The notes: generated by a model not told the origin, from the letters alone. A stretch of 64,000 nucleotides of DNA from Thecaphora thlaspeos (GCA_900291925.1 UWYS01000011.1:682001-746000), one strand, 5' to 3'; positions 32,501 through 43,382 are shown, counted from the first letter of the stretch. Program-made: numbers and translations.

Positions 32501-33487
32501 GAGGCCCTTTGCGAGGCTGCCAAATGCGCCCTGGACCGCCTGGCGGCTGAGGGGAAAGGCGCTGGCGACCGAGCAGAGGAGCATGAAGCCGCCCACCTGG
32601 GCGTCGAGCCCGAGCGCGCCGGTGCTAGCCACCTCGACAGCCAAAGGGAGCAGTACGGTGAGGATCGACTGGGCGTCGGCCTGCTTCGCCTTTGTCGACT
32701 TCTTCTTGTTCGAGGTCGAGCGCGAGAGGCCGCCGCCGAGCTGCTCGCGCTGCTGCCCGGCCCAGCGGACGCACATCTGGACCAGCGTCGATGTCCAGAA
32801 GCTGACGAGGATCCTGTGCGGCTGGGCGAGCTGCCGCGTCGTCCCGCTGCTCTGGCTTCCATTTGCGGTGATGAGGCCGGCGACCCAGCGGAGCAGGTCA
32901 AGGCTGGCCGTGGTATTTGTAGGGCCCAACAGGGCAGCCTGGAGCACCGAGGCGGGGAGTGGCGTGGCCGCCTTCTTGAGCGAAAGGAGAAACTGAAGGT
33001 GGGGCTTGCCCTCGATCTTGCAGATGGTGAGCATGCGGGCGAACTGAGGGGTGTGGTGGTATGGGAGGAATGCGGCGAGGACGTCGTCAGCGCTGAACTC
33101 ATGGACGCGGAAGCGGCGTACGAGCCACTCGATGCACTTTGATGCGCCCTTGGAGAGAAGCACGGCACCAACGAGCCGGAGGAAGTGGCGGACGGCGGCG
33201 TCGATTTCGTCGTTCTCCGGCTGCGACAGCATCAGGCGATCCTTTTGGCGGCTCTCTTCGCCAAAGAGGAGCGCGCCACCGTGCCAGTGCGCGAGTGCGG
33301 CGTCATCTGCGCAGAGCTCGTTCCAACCGCCGGTGGCGAGAGCGTGGACAGTGTAGAAATCCTGCTGGACAGCCGTCTTTGGCGGGAACAGATAGGAGAC
33401 CTTGGACGAGATGGTGGAAGAGGCCGATAGGCGGTCGGCATTATAGGAGCGGACGTTGGCGAGCTGGACGGCTAGAGAGGAAGCCAT
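26540..33487 (-). CDS. utp10: U3 snoRNP protein UTP10 (HEAT-repeat ribosome biogenesis factor)
   Basis: Single exon, 2315 aa. UTP10 belongs to the t-UTP (UTP-A) subcomplex of the small-subunit processome. It acts in the nucleolus on early 18S pre-rRNA processing and supports rDNA transcription. The N terminus MASSLAVQLANVRSYNADRL with SSTISSKVSYLFPPKTA is the characteristic UTP10/HEATR1 start. The rest is a long helical solenoid of HEAT-like repeats. The C-terminal part (QVVLFKTFNALSDQLRGLVSSYYSVLLDH onward, about residue 2100) matches the BP28CT region, and the protein ends ALGESLDAYLT. It is longer than the yeast protein, with low-complexity Ser/Ala inserts in loops. Identification rests on both end regions and overall architecture. 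Confidence 0.93.
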   Translation of the reverse strand: MASSLAVQLANVRSYNADRLSASSTISSKVSYLFPPKTAVQQDFYTVHALATGGWNELCADDAALAHWHGGALLFGEESRQKDRLMLSQPENDEIDAAVRHFLRLVGAVLLSKGASKCIEWLVRRFRVHEFSADDVLAAFLPYHHTPQFARMLTICKIEGKPHLQFLLSLKKAATPLPASVLQAALLGPTNTTASLDLLRWVAGLITANGSQSSGTTRQLAQPHRILVSFWTSTLVQMCVRWAGQQREQLGGGLSRSTSNKKKSTKAKQADAQSILTVLLPLAVEVASTGALGLDAQVGGFMLLCSVASAFPLSRQAVQGAFGSLAKGLHAGGADAGARRHPALSRAMLAASYALCASPEDVADPLTLRAQAGDRLVPDSVARTLVPSASDLVASIKKSSLVHEVEPFVNHFLSALVVRLADEPSADLLESLLLLQATSDTIITKVLAILLELPLSTSSSSSSASIEDAPGFAFVRHLDDELLPAARTHRVKVLAGLRQRRSNLFDAAVKGATSGEAQGSKRLAAIWQVVQAVMSVEAGASFDDAANGGGAESDTNVLWLAIHSADAAQRNLALRQLLDEVAAGRVSAKDAMVRDALESRIQDSSEAVLATLYSKPQSLLEAIDGETLLEAITQALSGVSLSSSSSSGGHGDELSHHLGFLLSSFLPAHPDLAGRAIQTALWPRLLWTSASRQAAETSAKTIALAKLQDGDDDKSLAGALLAGAAQAGRRADSIEPAEANELIVTQLATRIAAIKDDKPKQSWINFLFDQASSASGTVAAAAASDTAATQRRPSQILASLVLIRMLSLVDESRFQRLASRAIANIADPVLAVPELEQKADKGALASSLSPSSSSSVTASRGTVSTDLHASIYRATLAPRTLRKLAGELLQQVVLGLRIPKLSAILTGPSTGASASVIAGGVSSGKGIRDFSAVGLLSSLYAMANTASTGASLSKLLLQTLFVRLRDSVLPFLANTWTHPNSVNVITVRLAALRHASAYLQAFAAEGLAKDFQVVVPALLVALADGEPSIRMAAVACLEDVLAVCQVASAKAAKNLEVYGYDAIYGEASSKDLQYLDLASLVRYLGELLARKTAYRNDAHFLPQLHKDLLNVNKQDGRKDVNYKFSILCFLCSHIVSWQDAPLRLALLETLQGVSDASKLTTLLPLLRGLVRNERSATIGLANIVNRRRYAELLFACYDKSCRSVLEDAANGSWNLFLDALGGGSDGSDVQTPAVLALQRRNGLFAAIELPMRQEAYQHLATIVADPARPATPEAQACLRDLDIGAVILVSVLAELRDTVTTKALEAPEAKRARTSLGADETVRRAASVLVVILESASGKKLARSGTLVFEMFEVLRVSVELHASLAVNAEYMMQLSMSCLANLVDGLDAETAPADIVQSLRADIIVSAIKASHNPQTFQHALLLLSRVAAIAPEPVLHNVMPIFTFVGSMVLQRDDAFSYTVVEKTLKSIVPALVESLKRRQQQDGVDDMSDAETDAHFALMCEARGFVRVFTDAAHYVPKHRRQIFFKLLVEILGAEDFCAAICMLLVDRSALKIAKQPRQDVEQTMQLPLAVIQAQPALVQLQAVNQIWAEVLRIWAHRLEMSDALGEHVFLDRAGRMDKEHIDKHAEPIRQIQALVLYIRQVLESKAFLAAQSSSIGAVGAKELGVRFEDFIRFALTAADPLSLDHASINTVAQEALTVAMPFVPIVNVMNVVTALIKTEDGSSEVARKTSGFSLFASRMAALDADSEDRKAAAVYTANVVASALNVLRAAPSSKAAAATGTDALRQAALDAIKALSASALASEHGPLAATIPALVSVGQAADVVPASSRITVFSISRRLADKLGPRLIPHLAMLVPFCLSTVDASMAASAATGSGQSASLRTGAFDTLTGLFGSVPTFMTSYVVDIVKASISPELKEAMASFSGSSTASERSLNALLSTLIKKTPAQNLVDSILKIWDHTIAASSATGTAGGDKGSDLDDDGKSVRLVALFDFLSRALRQTDRAAMSQTYKTVFRFILKAFDLRRLQKDASVAEYASIDVDAIEDHAIQALLKMVLKLNESSFRPLFLRLFDWAVLDLVDDDTASNDSALLARQVVLFKTFNALSDQLRGLVSSYYSVLLDHSVEMMQHYGKARIGSRTSSAEELEDARSLWLAMVSSLQKSARYDEGSFWTASRALKVIPCLLSQTSLCVGVAKKDTLSIPLETLSSHLVKTTASLAHAVPVENVLKAMNASLLTLSSSRSAHSVRIVALRVLTAVWNKQGEAMLNLVPETVAQVSELLDDDERDVAQEASEFKEAIERALGESLDAYLT

Positions 33488-34159
33488 GGCGGTAGGGCGG
33501 AGAGGGGTGCGGGTTCTAGACAGGTGAATACGGGCCGAAGAGAAGAAAGCGGTGCAAAGCGAGGTCCTGACCTAGGGCGTTGACCCTGCGGGTCGGGGGG
33601 CAAGGCGGGGCGTCGCAGGCAGGTCGGAGGCGGTCGTCACGAACACGGGGAGGGGAGCAGAGGCCCCGCCTGGTGGCTGTAGGATGGGAGGGTGGTGCAC
33701 GGAGGTGTTGGTGGTAGTGACGGTGGCGATGGCGGGGGAGGTGTTGGCCGTTGGTGGATGGTTGGGAAAAGAGAGTGGAGGAGAGGAGGAAAGGAGGAGA
33801 GGAGCGTCGCCGCCACCCAACAAGCAGGCGAGCGGAGCGCAAGAAAAAGAAAAGAAAAGAAAAAGTGTTTGGATTTCGGCGGCTGGCAACCTCTCTCTCT
33901 CTCTCTCTCTCCACAGTTTGACATGCGGAGCCGAGGTTGGGCGCGGCGCTTGGCCTAGTCCTATCGTGCGAGACGGCAGCAGGCAGCAGACAGCAGGGCA
34001 AGGCGACGCAGGGCTTTCCTTGGTGGGCCTTTAGTCGCCCGCCCTGCTGGCCCCAGCTCAGCCTCGCGCGCCGTCCCTCGTTGCTCGCCTCTCTCGCCTC
34101 TCTCACCTCTTTGCCATCACACACGCACCCAAGCCTCACCTGCCCGTCATCGCGTTTGA
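33488..34159. promoter_or_regulatory. divergent promoter region utp10 / FHA-RING gene
   Basis: About 670 bp between divergent starts. It includes a purine-rich AAGAAAAAG stretch at about 33839-33864, a (CT)11 run at 33891-33912, and pyrimidine-rich sequence toward the plus-strand gene. CT-rich leaders are common in fungal promoters. I see no gene. Confidence 0.45.
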
Positions 34160-37100
34160 GTGTCCTGGGCATCTGGATGTAGGCTACCTAGTATCTGCTC
34201 TCTTCTCACCTTGTCGCGCAAACACGGTTCGCCTCCAGCTCCGCCTCCAGCTCTTTCGCGTCTGGCACGGCCTACCTGTAGAGGGCAGCTGTCCCAGCCT
34301 CGCCACCAAGGGAGCTCGATGTCCTGTCCGGGCGTATCCACCTCAACTTTCAATACGCATTCCCGCTCCAACACGGCTCAGCAGCCCGTCGGCCGCAGCC
34401 AGCCTATCTCGTCTCACTCTCCCGCCGCCTCTTCGTCCACCTCGTCGCGCTTTCTCGGTCGCCACTTTGGCAGGCGGCCAAAGACCGCACAGGTCTATAG
34501 CCACGAGAGCGCGCTTCCCTCCTCGTCGTTGCAGCAGCAGCAGCAGCACTCCACCCACGCCAGAGAAGCGCCGGGAGGCCTTCCCACGAGCGAACAGATT
34601 GCTCCGAGTCGCCTCGGCCTGCCGCGCAGCTCATCGTCCTCGCACGTCTTTCCTGGCACCGCGAGCCAGCACGTCGGAGAAACGAACCAGCCCTCCGGCC
34701 CAGACTCGCGCTCGTCATCCGAGCGATCCCGCAACAGGCTCGGCCCTGGCCCTCGCCTTCGACCTGCCACCGCAAACGACCTTTCAAGCAGCAGCAACAG
34801 CAGCCGCGCCTTTCCGTCGTTGCTAGAGCCCCGCTTCTTGGCCTCTCAGCTGTGCAACAACACCAGCAGCAGCATGATCAACGACAGCAGCAACGGAGGA
34901 GGAGGAGGAGGGGGAGGTGCCGCCTACAACACCCGTAGCAGCAGCAGCAACACGACGAACGGCGGTGGCGGCAGCAACCCGTTCGGTAGGATGTTCAGAC
35001 GCTACAGCCAAGGGGCGGGACGGCTCGATGCCCAGGCGACCCAGTCGCAGGCGAGAGAAGCCGCCATCGGCGGTGTTGGTCAGCAGCAGCCGAGAGGCGC
35101 CAGTTACCTCGCCGAGAACCGCGGGCGGAGCACGCCGTCTCGGGCCAGCCGGCCGGCCTCGCCGCCTGCTCCGGCGCCCGTCTCGCAGTCTGCCTCGTAC
35201 AATAGCCTCGCGCTGCAGAGCCATGACAGCCACGGCGCCGGTATGGCCAACTCGCGCACCTTGGCGGTGCTGGCTGACGAGGCTCCTAGTGCATCGGCGA
35301 TGGTCTCCGGCGGCAGCAACGGTCCCCGCGGAGTGTCGCCCACATCCGGCGGCGGCGGTGCAGCAACAGCGTCTTTGCCCGGTCCGGCTGACGTTCCCGC
35401 CCACGAAGCGACGACGACGACGACGACGACGACAACAAGCGGCAACAGCAACGGTGCCACTACTCTCGAAGGCGGCGCCGCAGGCCTGTCTCCAAACGTT
35501 TATCGGATCCGCCTCGTCCCGCACCTCGAGGCTACCCGCTCGCTTCACTTTGAGCCGATCGAGAGGGACCTGAGGGAGGGTAACACGCCCGTCAAGGTGG
35601 GCCGCTTCACCGACCGCCAGCCGCCCGTTCTGGCTCAGGCCACCGTCGCCTCGGCCGGCGCAACTGGAGCGGGTGCGACGGGCCAGGCCGCTGCCGAGCC
35701 GACTTACTCGGCCGTCGGGCAGCCAGGAGCCAGGGGCGGCGCCATCACCGTCAGCGCGGGCCAGGCCGGTGGCGCGGGCGCGGCGCGCATCGACTCGTCC
35801 CGCGTCGCCTTCAAAAGCAAGGTCGTCAGCCGCGGCCACGCCGAGATCTGGTGCGAGGGTGGCGGCAAATTCTTCATCAAGGACACCAAGTCGTCATCCG
35901 GAACCTTCCTCAACCACATCCGCCTCTCGGCCCCAAACGCCGAGAGCCGCCCCTTTGCCATCAAGGACGGCGACGTCATTCAGCTTGGTGTCGACTATCA
36001 AGGCGGCACCGAGGAGATCTATCGCTGCGTCAAGATGCGCGTCGAGCTCAACCGCGGCTGGCAGAGGGAAGCCAACCAGTTCAACATCAACGCCCTGCGA
36101 CAGCTGCGCGCCCTCCAAGGCTCGACCATCCAGCCATCGGGCAGCAGCGGCAACACGGACAAGGACGTCGAGGCCCTCCCCACCAACCGCCAGAGCGTCT
36201 GCGTGACCGACTGCTGCATCTGTGAGCGCCCGCGTTCCTGCTTTGATGAACTTCTTGTCGATCGACATGCCGCACCCCATGTCCCTGCTGCGTGATTAGC
36301 GTTGGATCCATTCTGACGTCGTTTCCCCTTGCCTCCTCACCCCACGCCCGCCCTTCTTTGCAGGTCTCTTTTCGGTGACGGTTTGTCAGGCCCTGTTCAT
36401 CGCGCCGTGCTCGCACGTCTTCCACTACAAGTGCATCCGCCCGCTCCTCACACTGCACCATCCGGGCTTCTCGTGCCCGCTCTGCCGTACCTTTGCCGAT
36501 CTCGAGGCCGACGTCGAGGAAGACGAGGCATGGCAGGAGGCCCTGCTCAAGGAAGCAGCAGCGGAAGAGACGCGCGCCGCCCATGGTCAGCCCGCCGTCG
36601 ACGCCTCGACCCCGCGAGCGGAGGTCGAGGCGCCGATTGCCATAGCCTCGGCGCTCGGAGTCGCATCTGCGCAGATCGGCGGTCTCGCATCAACTTCGGA
36701 CCGCACCCCCAGCGACGACGGCGGCGGCGGCGGCGTCCTTCCGATGCCGGACTCACACCAACACGCGACACCGCCAGCACCGCCACCGTCGCGCCTAATC
36801 GGCAGCGGCATGGGTCGGGGCACAGCCGTTTCTGCGCTGAGGCGAGCCGAGTGGGCGCGGCCCGACACGGCGGTCGGTTCCAGCGTCGGGCCCCTGCAAG
36901 ACGTGGGCGGAGAGGCGGACGCTGCAGTCAATGCGAGTCTGGACCTGGATCTTGTGGGCCCGGCCATCGCGGTCACCTCCGAGCAGACGGCGGTGACGGT
37001 TGGGGCGGCGACGACAGCTACGGACGCCGAAGAGGTAGCGGTGGTCGAACGGATGCTGGACGGAGGTGCTTCGCCAGGCGGCACAGGCTCACCAAAGCGG

Positions 37101-38345
37101 CTCGAGCACGGCGACGCCTCGGCGCTCAGCACCCTCAGGCGAGGATCTAGCGGCCCCATCGAGATCGGCAGGGTCAGCGCCCACGGCAGGGCGCGAGAGT
37201 CGGCCGACCGCTCGAGCGACTCTGCCTACGCCGCGGCGACGTCGCGGCTGGGCGCGATGAACCCATCGACGCCACCCGGCGTAGGCCAGACATCGGCTGC
37301 GGGCTTTCCGTTCGCCGCAGCCATGTCGTCGGGTCTGGAAGACTCTCGTACGCCGCTCAACAACACGTTTCTTAGCACGTTGGCCGAAGCGCCCTCGGCA
37401 ACAGCAGCTGCAGCTGCGGCGGCGACGGTGGCGACGACACAGGGGCGGGATTTTCAGGCAGGCCGGGCGGCACCGGCCGATCGTCAAATGCCAGTCCCTA
37501 CGGATCACCTCAGCGGCGGCAGCCATAGCAGCAACGGCGGCAGCAGCAGCAGCATCGGCAGGACCCCGCCGCGACCCGATGCTCACGGTCGCAGCTCGGG
37601 CGAAGCAGAAGGGTGCCGCGGCCAGCTCAGTGAAGGCGGAGACGAGACCGAGACGGCCGAAAACCACCCGGAGTTGCGGCAGCGGAATTACGTCGGCCGC
37701 CCCGTCGAGCTGGCCGAAGCCATCTCGCTGTTGGGGCGAAAGGGACCTCTGAGGGAGAGGAGGAAGAGAGACAAGGGCAGAGCCGGGGAGCCGTACGTCT
37801 TCGAGACCGGCGAGGCCAGCCCGGACATTGCAGAGCGCCGCAGTCCCACCCAATACCGCGGCCGCGCGGCTGGGCTTGCACGGCCCGACAAGGGAGAGGA
37901 GCAGGAGCAGGAGCAGGCGCAAGGAGAGCATCAGCATCAGCATCAGCATCAGCAGCGATCCCGCAGCCACAGCCATAACCGCGGCGGACCGGGTGCCAAG
38001 AGCCGCCTCGTCGACAGCGACCTGGGCGATGCCTCGCCCTCCTCTCCCGCACCGCCGTCGCCATCGTCGCAGGGCGTGCGGACGGGGCCCAACATCAACG
38101 CCAGCGCCTACGTGCACGGTCACCACCACCATCACCACCAATCCCCGCGCGGCTCATACGCCCACCACGGAGGAAGCAGGGATGCGGTGGGGAGTGGCGG
38201 CGGTGGCGGCAACGAACGCAGCCCCCCTGACGCTGCTGCTGCTGCTGCTGCTAGCGGACACAGCCGGCCTTCCGGGTCTTCCAGCTCGGCCTCGACAATC
38301 TCCAAGTTCAAGAAGAAGTTTACGTCGTCATTCGGTGCGGCTTGA
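34160..38345 (+). CDS. dma1: FHA-RING E3 ubiquitin ligase, Dma1/CHFR type (2 exons)
   Basis: Exons 34160-36221 and 36364-38345. The intron (36222-36363, 142 bp, GTGAGC...TTTGCAG) splits a Cys codon of the RING. Total 1347 aa, or 1294 aa if translation starts at the next ATG (34319, MSCPGVSTS). The FHA domain is at about 447-650 and includes KVGRFTDRQ, KSKVVSRGHAEIW and SSSGTFLNHIRLS; the latter two are the phosphothreonine-binding core. The RING follows directly (about 682-735): CCIC, then APCSHVFHYKC and CPLCRTF. Dma proteins bind phosphorylated partners through FHA and ubiquitinate them through RING, acting in septin assembly and the spindle-position checkpoint; CHFR is the animal counterpart. 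A 600-residue disordered tail with His and Gln runs and a 440-residue disordered N terminus make it far longer than yeast Dma1. Family is secure; the symbol is by homology. Confidence 0.88.
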
Positions 38346-39452
38346 GCGAGGCGCCGACGTCCGTCCCCCTCCCCTGTCGCTGCCGACGTACCCTTTGCGC
38401 CACGTCGGCGCGCCGCCATCCTACTTTGCGACTCCGCTCTTCCTAGCATCCACGCCCGTCCCCTCGCTCGACACGATGCACACGCCCCGTGGATGCGCTA
38501 CACTGCCTGGATCCGCCTCTGTGTAGCACACAACTCAACATCCGCGCACCTCCTCACGCTTGCACGCTCCCCCTCCATCTTCTGGCGCTGATGGATGTCT
38601 TATCTGAACGTTTGTCCACATACGTCTGTTATCCCTTTTTGCGCTTGCTTTCCTTTCTTGTCCCCTAGCTCTTCGTCCATACCATTCGTCGCCTTGTGCT
38701 GCGTTAGCGTAGCCCTGTTTGCTTTGTTCGGCCGTTCCACGATCGCTGGGGTCTTGCATTGCATTCCATCATCCTCCGGCGTCTCCAAAGTGGGGGGGAC
38801 CGTGCGTCGTCTGGAAAGAGCCGAAGGAGAGAGAGCGACGTCGCAAGCTCCGCTGGGTCTGATCTGCCGTGGGGAGAGCTGTCGCTGCTGAAGAAAAAGA
38901 AAATTAAACGGAGACGCTCTGGCTGTGGCATAAGGAGGGTGACGATGTGATGTCACAGAGGCGAAGAGATCAGGCAGATGTGACTTTTGAGTTTTAGCTT
39001 TTTTCTCTTTCGCGCGCTCCCACGCTGGACTCTTGACCGGGGGCGGAGCGAGGCGGGCAAGCCGACAGCGTGACGCCTTGCTTGCCTCCCTTACCAAGCC
39101 TGTTGGCACTGAGCTCCTCCCTCGATACCCTCGCCACCCCGCGTCAAGCTCCACTCCCACTCCCACTCCCACTCCCTCTACACTCACCCCTCTCACCTCG
39201 TCGCTGTCACGGCATCGACATATCGCTCGCAACGATCATCGAGCTCAACCGGCCGCCACTCTCAAGGCTCCGTTGACCCAATCGCAGGCTCACTTTTCCC
39301 CCGCCCTCCGCTCTCCGCCGGCCTTCGACGGCCGACAGACTCGGACAGAGCTCCCCTCGGCGAAAGGCGATCTGTCAGCAACGTTGCAAAACCGCCTGTT
39401 TCCTGGTCCCAGCAGCAACCTTTCCACCCTCCTAGACTCACCTCAGAAAGCT
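38346..39452. other. intergenic, upstream of rrm4
   Basis: About 1.1 kb between two plus-strand genes. It contains an AT-richer patch near 38888-38910, a (CTCCCA)n tract at about 39149-39177 and pyrimidine-rich leader sequence. A frame in phase with rrm4 is open from 39033, but its translation is low complexity and I treat it as leader. Confidence 0.5.
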
Positions 39453-39592
39453 ATGTCCGAGTCTATCTACGCCCCACACAACCAGCACAGGCTCGACGCC
39501 GCCCGGGCCGAGCAGGCAGCCGCAGCCACAAACGGAGACCATGCCGACGCTGATGCCGATGCCGATGCCGGTGGTGACGGACAGCACGACCC

Positions 39593-39623
<31 letters not shown>

Positions 39624-42277
39624 GAGTCCAAACAGCGACCCGCCAACCCGCACCTCACAAAGGCGCTCCTCTACATTTCTGGCGTCGACCCCAAGGTCTC
39701 GGACAGGGAGCTGGCCAGCGGCGTCTTTGAAAAGGTCCTCCCCGTGAGGTGAGTCGTGGCGCCTACATCGTCTGGCCATCTCAGATACTTGCTAGGTGGC
39801 CTCCAACTGTGCTGCGATTCCTGCTTCGTGTCGGAGCTCACACCCTCCAGCGCATCCTTCTCCATCTGGTCGACTGACGGCGCAGACTAAAGATCGACCG
39901 AAATGTCGAAGAAGGGCAGACCGCCAGCGGAACCGTCGAGTTCCAGACAATGGACAAGGGTGAGTCTGGTGTTGGTCCCCCGTCCGTCCCTGCAGTGGCC
40001 AGCTAACAGGGCGGGAAGGCAGGAAGGACGCAGAGAGCGTGCTATTCATTGCCGCGCTTGGAAGCTGACGTATGTCACGGTCCTTTCCTTTCGCTCTGCT
40101 CTTGGCTCCGGCTTACCGCAGCCGAACGGGCCTATGCTACGGTGCGACCGCCTATCAAGCTCCGTATCATCGCTGAGAACGAGGGCCAGGAGCCGCGGGC
40201 CACCGCCAAGCCCCGCCTGGTCAAGCAGCTGCCGCCCCACACTGATGATGCGATGGTCTACGACATGTTCCGGCCCTTTGGCCCGCTCGTCCGTGCCCAC
40301 TGCATCCTGACCAGCCCGGCGGGCGTCCACACCGGCTTCCGTGGCATGGCCTCGCTCGAGTACTACCACGAAAAAGACGCACAGCTGGCCCAGGACGAGA
40401 TGCACTGCGTCACCATCGGCGACAAGACGATCAGCGTCGCCGTCGACACCGTCGCCAAGCGGCCTACCGGAAGCCTTGGCGGCGCCGCTGGAGCCCCCGA
40501 GTTCAGCCCCTCCGCTGCGCCGTTCGTGCCCGGGCGCTCGATGAACGCCGCTGCCCCGTCGTTTGCGCCCTCGTTCGCCTCCTCGAACCGCAACGTCTCC
40601 AGCGGCTCGGCCGCCTCGATCTACGCCCAACCTGCCGCCCCCGCCCCCGCCGCCAACGGCAACGGTAACGGTAACGGCAAGGGTGGCAGCGGCCACGGAC
40701 AGCAGGAGGCCGGCCCGATGTTCCCGGTCCCCGGCAGCAACCTGCAGTACTCAGCCGCCGCGGCCACCTACATCGACCCGTGCAACCTCTTCTGCAAGAA
40801 CCTCGACTCGGCCATCGACTCGAACGAGCTCTTCTCGGCGTTCAAGAGCTTCGGCAGGATCGTCTCGGCACGTGTGATGCGCGACAACGAGGGCAAGAGC
40901 CGCGAATTCGGCTTCGTCAGCTTCACCACGGCCGACGAAGCACAGAAGGCGCTCCGGGCGATGAACAATGCGACGCTCGGCGCCAAGCAGATCATGGTCC
41001 GCCTCCACGAGCCCAAGAAGATGCGTCAGGAGAAGCTCGCCGCCAAGTTTGGCGGTGGCGGATCGGCCACGCCAAGCGATGCCGGGATGCGCAGCCCCTC
41101 GATCAACGGCGGCGAGGGCTTCTACAACAACAGCTACCACCACCACCATCACACTGGCGGCACGTCCCCCGACGAGAGGCACTCCAACGACGGCAGGCGG
41201 ATGAGCAACTCGTACTACAAGGCAGCGCTGGCCAACTCGGACGGCGGCGCGATGGACGAGCAGCAACTCTCTTCGCTGACGCCCGTGGTGCGCAAGGAGG
41301 TGCTTTCGGGCGAGTTCAGCCGGCGCGTGCGCGACCTCCCCGGGATTGGCGCCCGGCAGGTCGACGAGATCGTCGGCGAGCTGGTTCAGCTCCGCCTGGC
41401 CGACGCTGTCGATGCACTCAACGACCCGCTCAGCCTGATTCAGCGCGTCAACGAGGCCCGCGATCGGCTGTCCCAATCGCCCGTGGTGATGCCGTCGGGC
41501 CTACTGAGCGTTCCTCTCCAGCGCGGCGTCTCGACTAGCTCTGGCTCAGGCGCCGTCGACAGCGCATCGATCATGTCGAGCGCCCCGGCGTCGTCCAAGG
41601 AGCGCGAGCGCCTGCTCAAGGCCGTCATTGCCCTCGTTCCCGCCGGAGGGCCGGTCGAGGACATCACCGATATGCTCGTCAGTCTGCCTAAGAAGGAGCG
41701 TGCGCTGTGCCTCTTCAACCCGGACTTCCTCAGGGCCAAGGTCGACGACGCCAAGGAGATTCTCGACATTACCGAGGACGAAGGCGTCGAGGAATCCGGC
41801 GCCGTCTCGACATCGCCGCAGAGCGCAAAGGCCGTCAACAGCAGCGCCGCCGCTGCACCCGCTGCTGTAACCGAGGACAAGGACGCTTCGTCCGCGTCTG
41901 CCAACGTCAGCGCCACCACCTCCTTCACACTCGCCACGCTGGCCCAGCTGCCCGCCGCCGAGATCATCAAGCTCGCCCAATCCACGCAGGGACCGGGCAG
42001 CTCAGGGCTGCCGCTGCCAAAGGCCGATCCCAAGGTGGTCGAAGCGACCGACGAGTTCATCGACTCGCTGGCGGGCAAGCCGCCGCACGACCAGAAGCAA
42101 AAGCTCGGCGACCAGCTGTTCAAGAAGGTGCGCAGCTTTGGCGTCAAGGGCGCGCCCAAGATCACGATCGCCCTGCTCGACTCCGAGGACCTGCGGGCGT
42201 TGGCGCATCTGATGAACTCGTACGAGGAAGTGCTCAAGGAGAAGGTGGTGCAGCGGGCGGCGGCCGGCGCCAAGTAG
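39453..42277 (+). CDS. rrm4: Rrm4-type endosomal mRNA transport protein (3 exons)
   Basis: Exons 39453-39748, 39886-39959 and 40122-42277; introns of 137 and 162 bp, both starting GTGAGT and ending CAG; 841 aa. Start chosen at MSESIYAPHNQHRLDAAR. In Ustilago maydis Rrm4 carries mRNA and associated ribosomes on shuttling early endosomes along microtubules, and its MLLE modules dock to the adaptor Upa1. RRM1 (about 65-140) spans both introns and contains LLYISGVDPKVSDRELASGV. RRM2 starts near 156 (PRLVKQLPPHTDDAMVYDMF). RRM3 starts near 346 (NLFCKNLDS, SREFGFVSFTT). Three MLLE-like regions follow: about 509-574 (PVVRKEVLSGEF), 616-680 (RLLKAVIALVPAGGP) and 764-835 (TDEFIDSLAGKPPHDQKQKL). A (CAG)n tract encodes poly-Gln near 45-58. 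Domain order and N-terminal sequence agree closely with smut Rrm4. Confidence 0.93.
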
Positions 42278-43382
42278 AGACTGGTCGGCATCGCGGCATC
42301 GCGTACCGAATCATAGACGGCAAAGTAGCGATGAGACGAGGACATCGAACACCCTCGACCCTCGCGCAGCTCCCCTCGCTCCGCCTTTCGCCATCGAGGC
42401 GAGAGAAGAAAGAGGGTGTGAGCCCCATATACCTGGCCAGGCGCTCCTCGCGAGACCCAGCCGCAGATCCGACGACCTTCCTGGCCCCCGATTCCCCTTT
42501 CTTTCCCCCCGTCCTTCCTCTCCCATCGCTCACGCAGAGAACGGCGAAGTACCGCTTTCGTCCCAGCCGTGCTGCAGGAACGGCAGTGTCGACGAGAGAA
42601 GAGCCGACTCGAGCATACGACGTAGTGAATCCACCCCTTCTAGCCTTTCTTTTGACCTTCTTTATTCGGCTTCTGTTGCCGTGGAATCCGTCTACCCCTA
42701 CGTTACAAGATCTTTTTCTGACTGTACCTCGTCCCTCTTTCCTACTTTTCTGTTTCGGCTCTCATTTGGGACCGAGCATACACACTCGTTATACGCCTTT
42801 CGGAGGAGAGGACAGTGCGTAGGCTGCGCTGAGCGAGATGAGGGCAGGCAAGGACGCTCGGATGCTTGAGCGCCGCGAAGGTGGGGCTGACAAATCGGAC
42901 GTGCCCCAGCCGCGGCGCATCGTTGCCTCCCCCCGGTCTCTCCTGCTTGAACGGCAAAAGTATGGCCGCCAGCAGCCTTGCCCCGAAAGAAAAGGCAAGG
43001 TAAAGGCAAGGCAAGGCGTCTTCGAGCCGAACCCGACAGCTCGCCGACTATACGATGCCCGCCGATGCCCCACGCCACCACCCTTACCACCAACGACCGC
43101 TGCTTTGACCTTTATTTGTAACGCCGACAAATACAGACCTACAGCAGCGTGGCTTTCTCGTGATATCGCAACGACCACCGCTACCACCACTCTACCGTCT
43201 CGGAACCAGGAGCCGCAAAGCGATTTCGGCACCTCGAGAACCGGATCCCCTCCTCGACCGCGACCTGTATCTGCATCTTGCCCAATCGACCTTTGCTCCG
43301 CGGTTCACCCTCTCCTCCTGCAACCAGGACCTTTCACCTTCTTCCCTTCCTTGATCCACCTTTTCTACGGCGCCTCGCACGA
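42278..43382. other. intergenic, rrm4 3' flank and cytochrome b561 promoter
   Basis: About 1.1 kb between plus-strand genes. A degenerate AAGGCAAGG repeat lies at about 42992-43017. The ORFs are short and without recognisable content. I see no RNA gene. Confidence 0.45.

Noticed and set aside
39033..39452. 140-residue N-terminal extension of Rrm4
   Set aside because: In frame but low complexity; the MSESIYAPHN start fits known smut Rrm4 beginnings.
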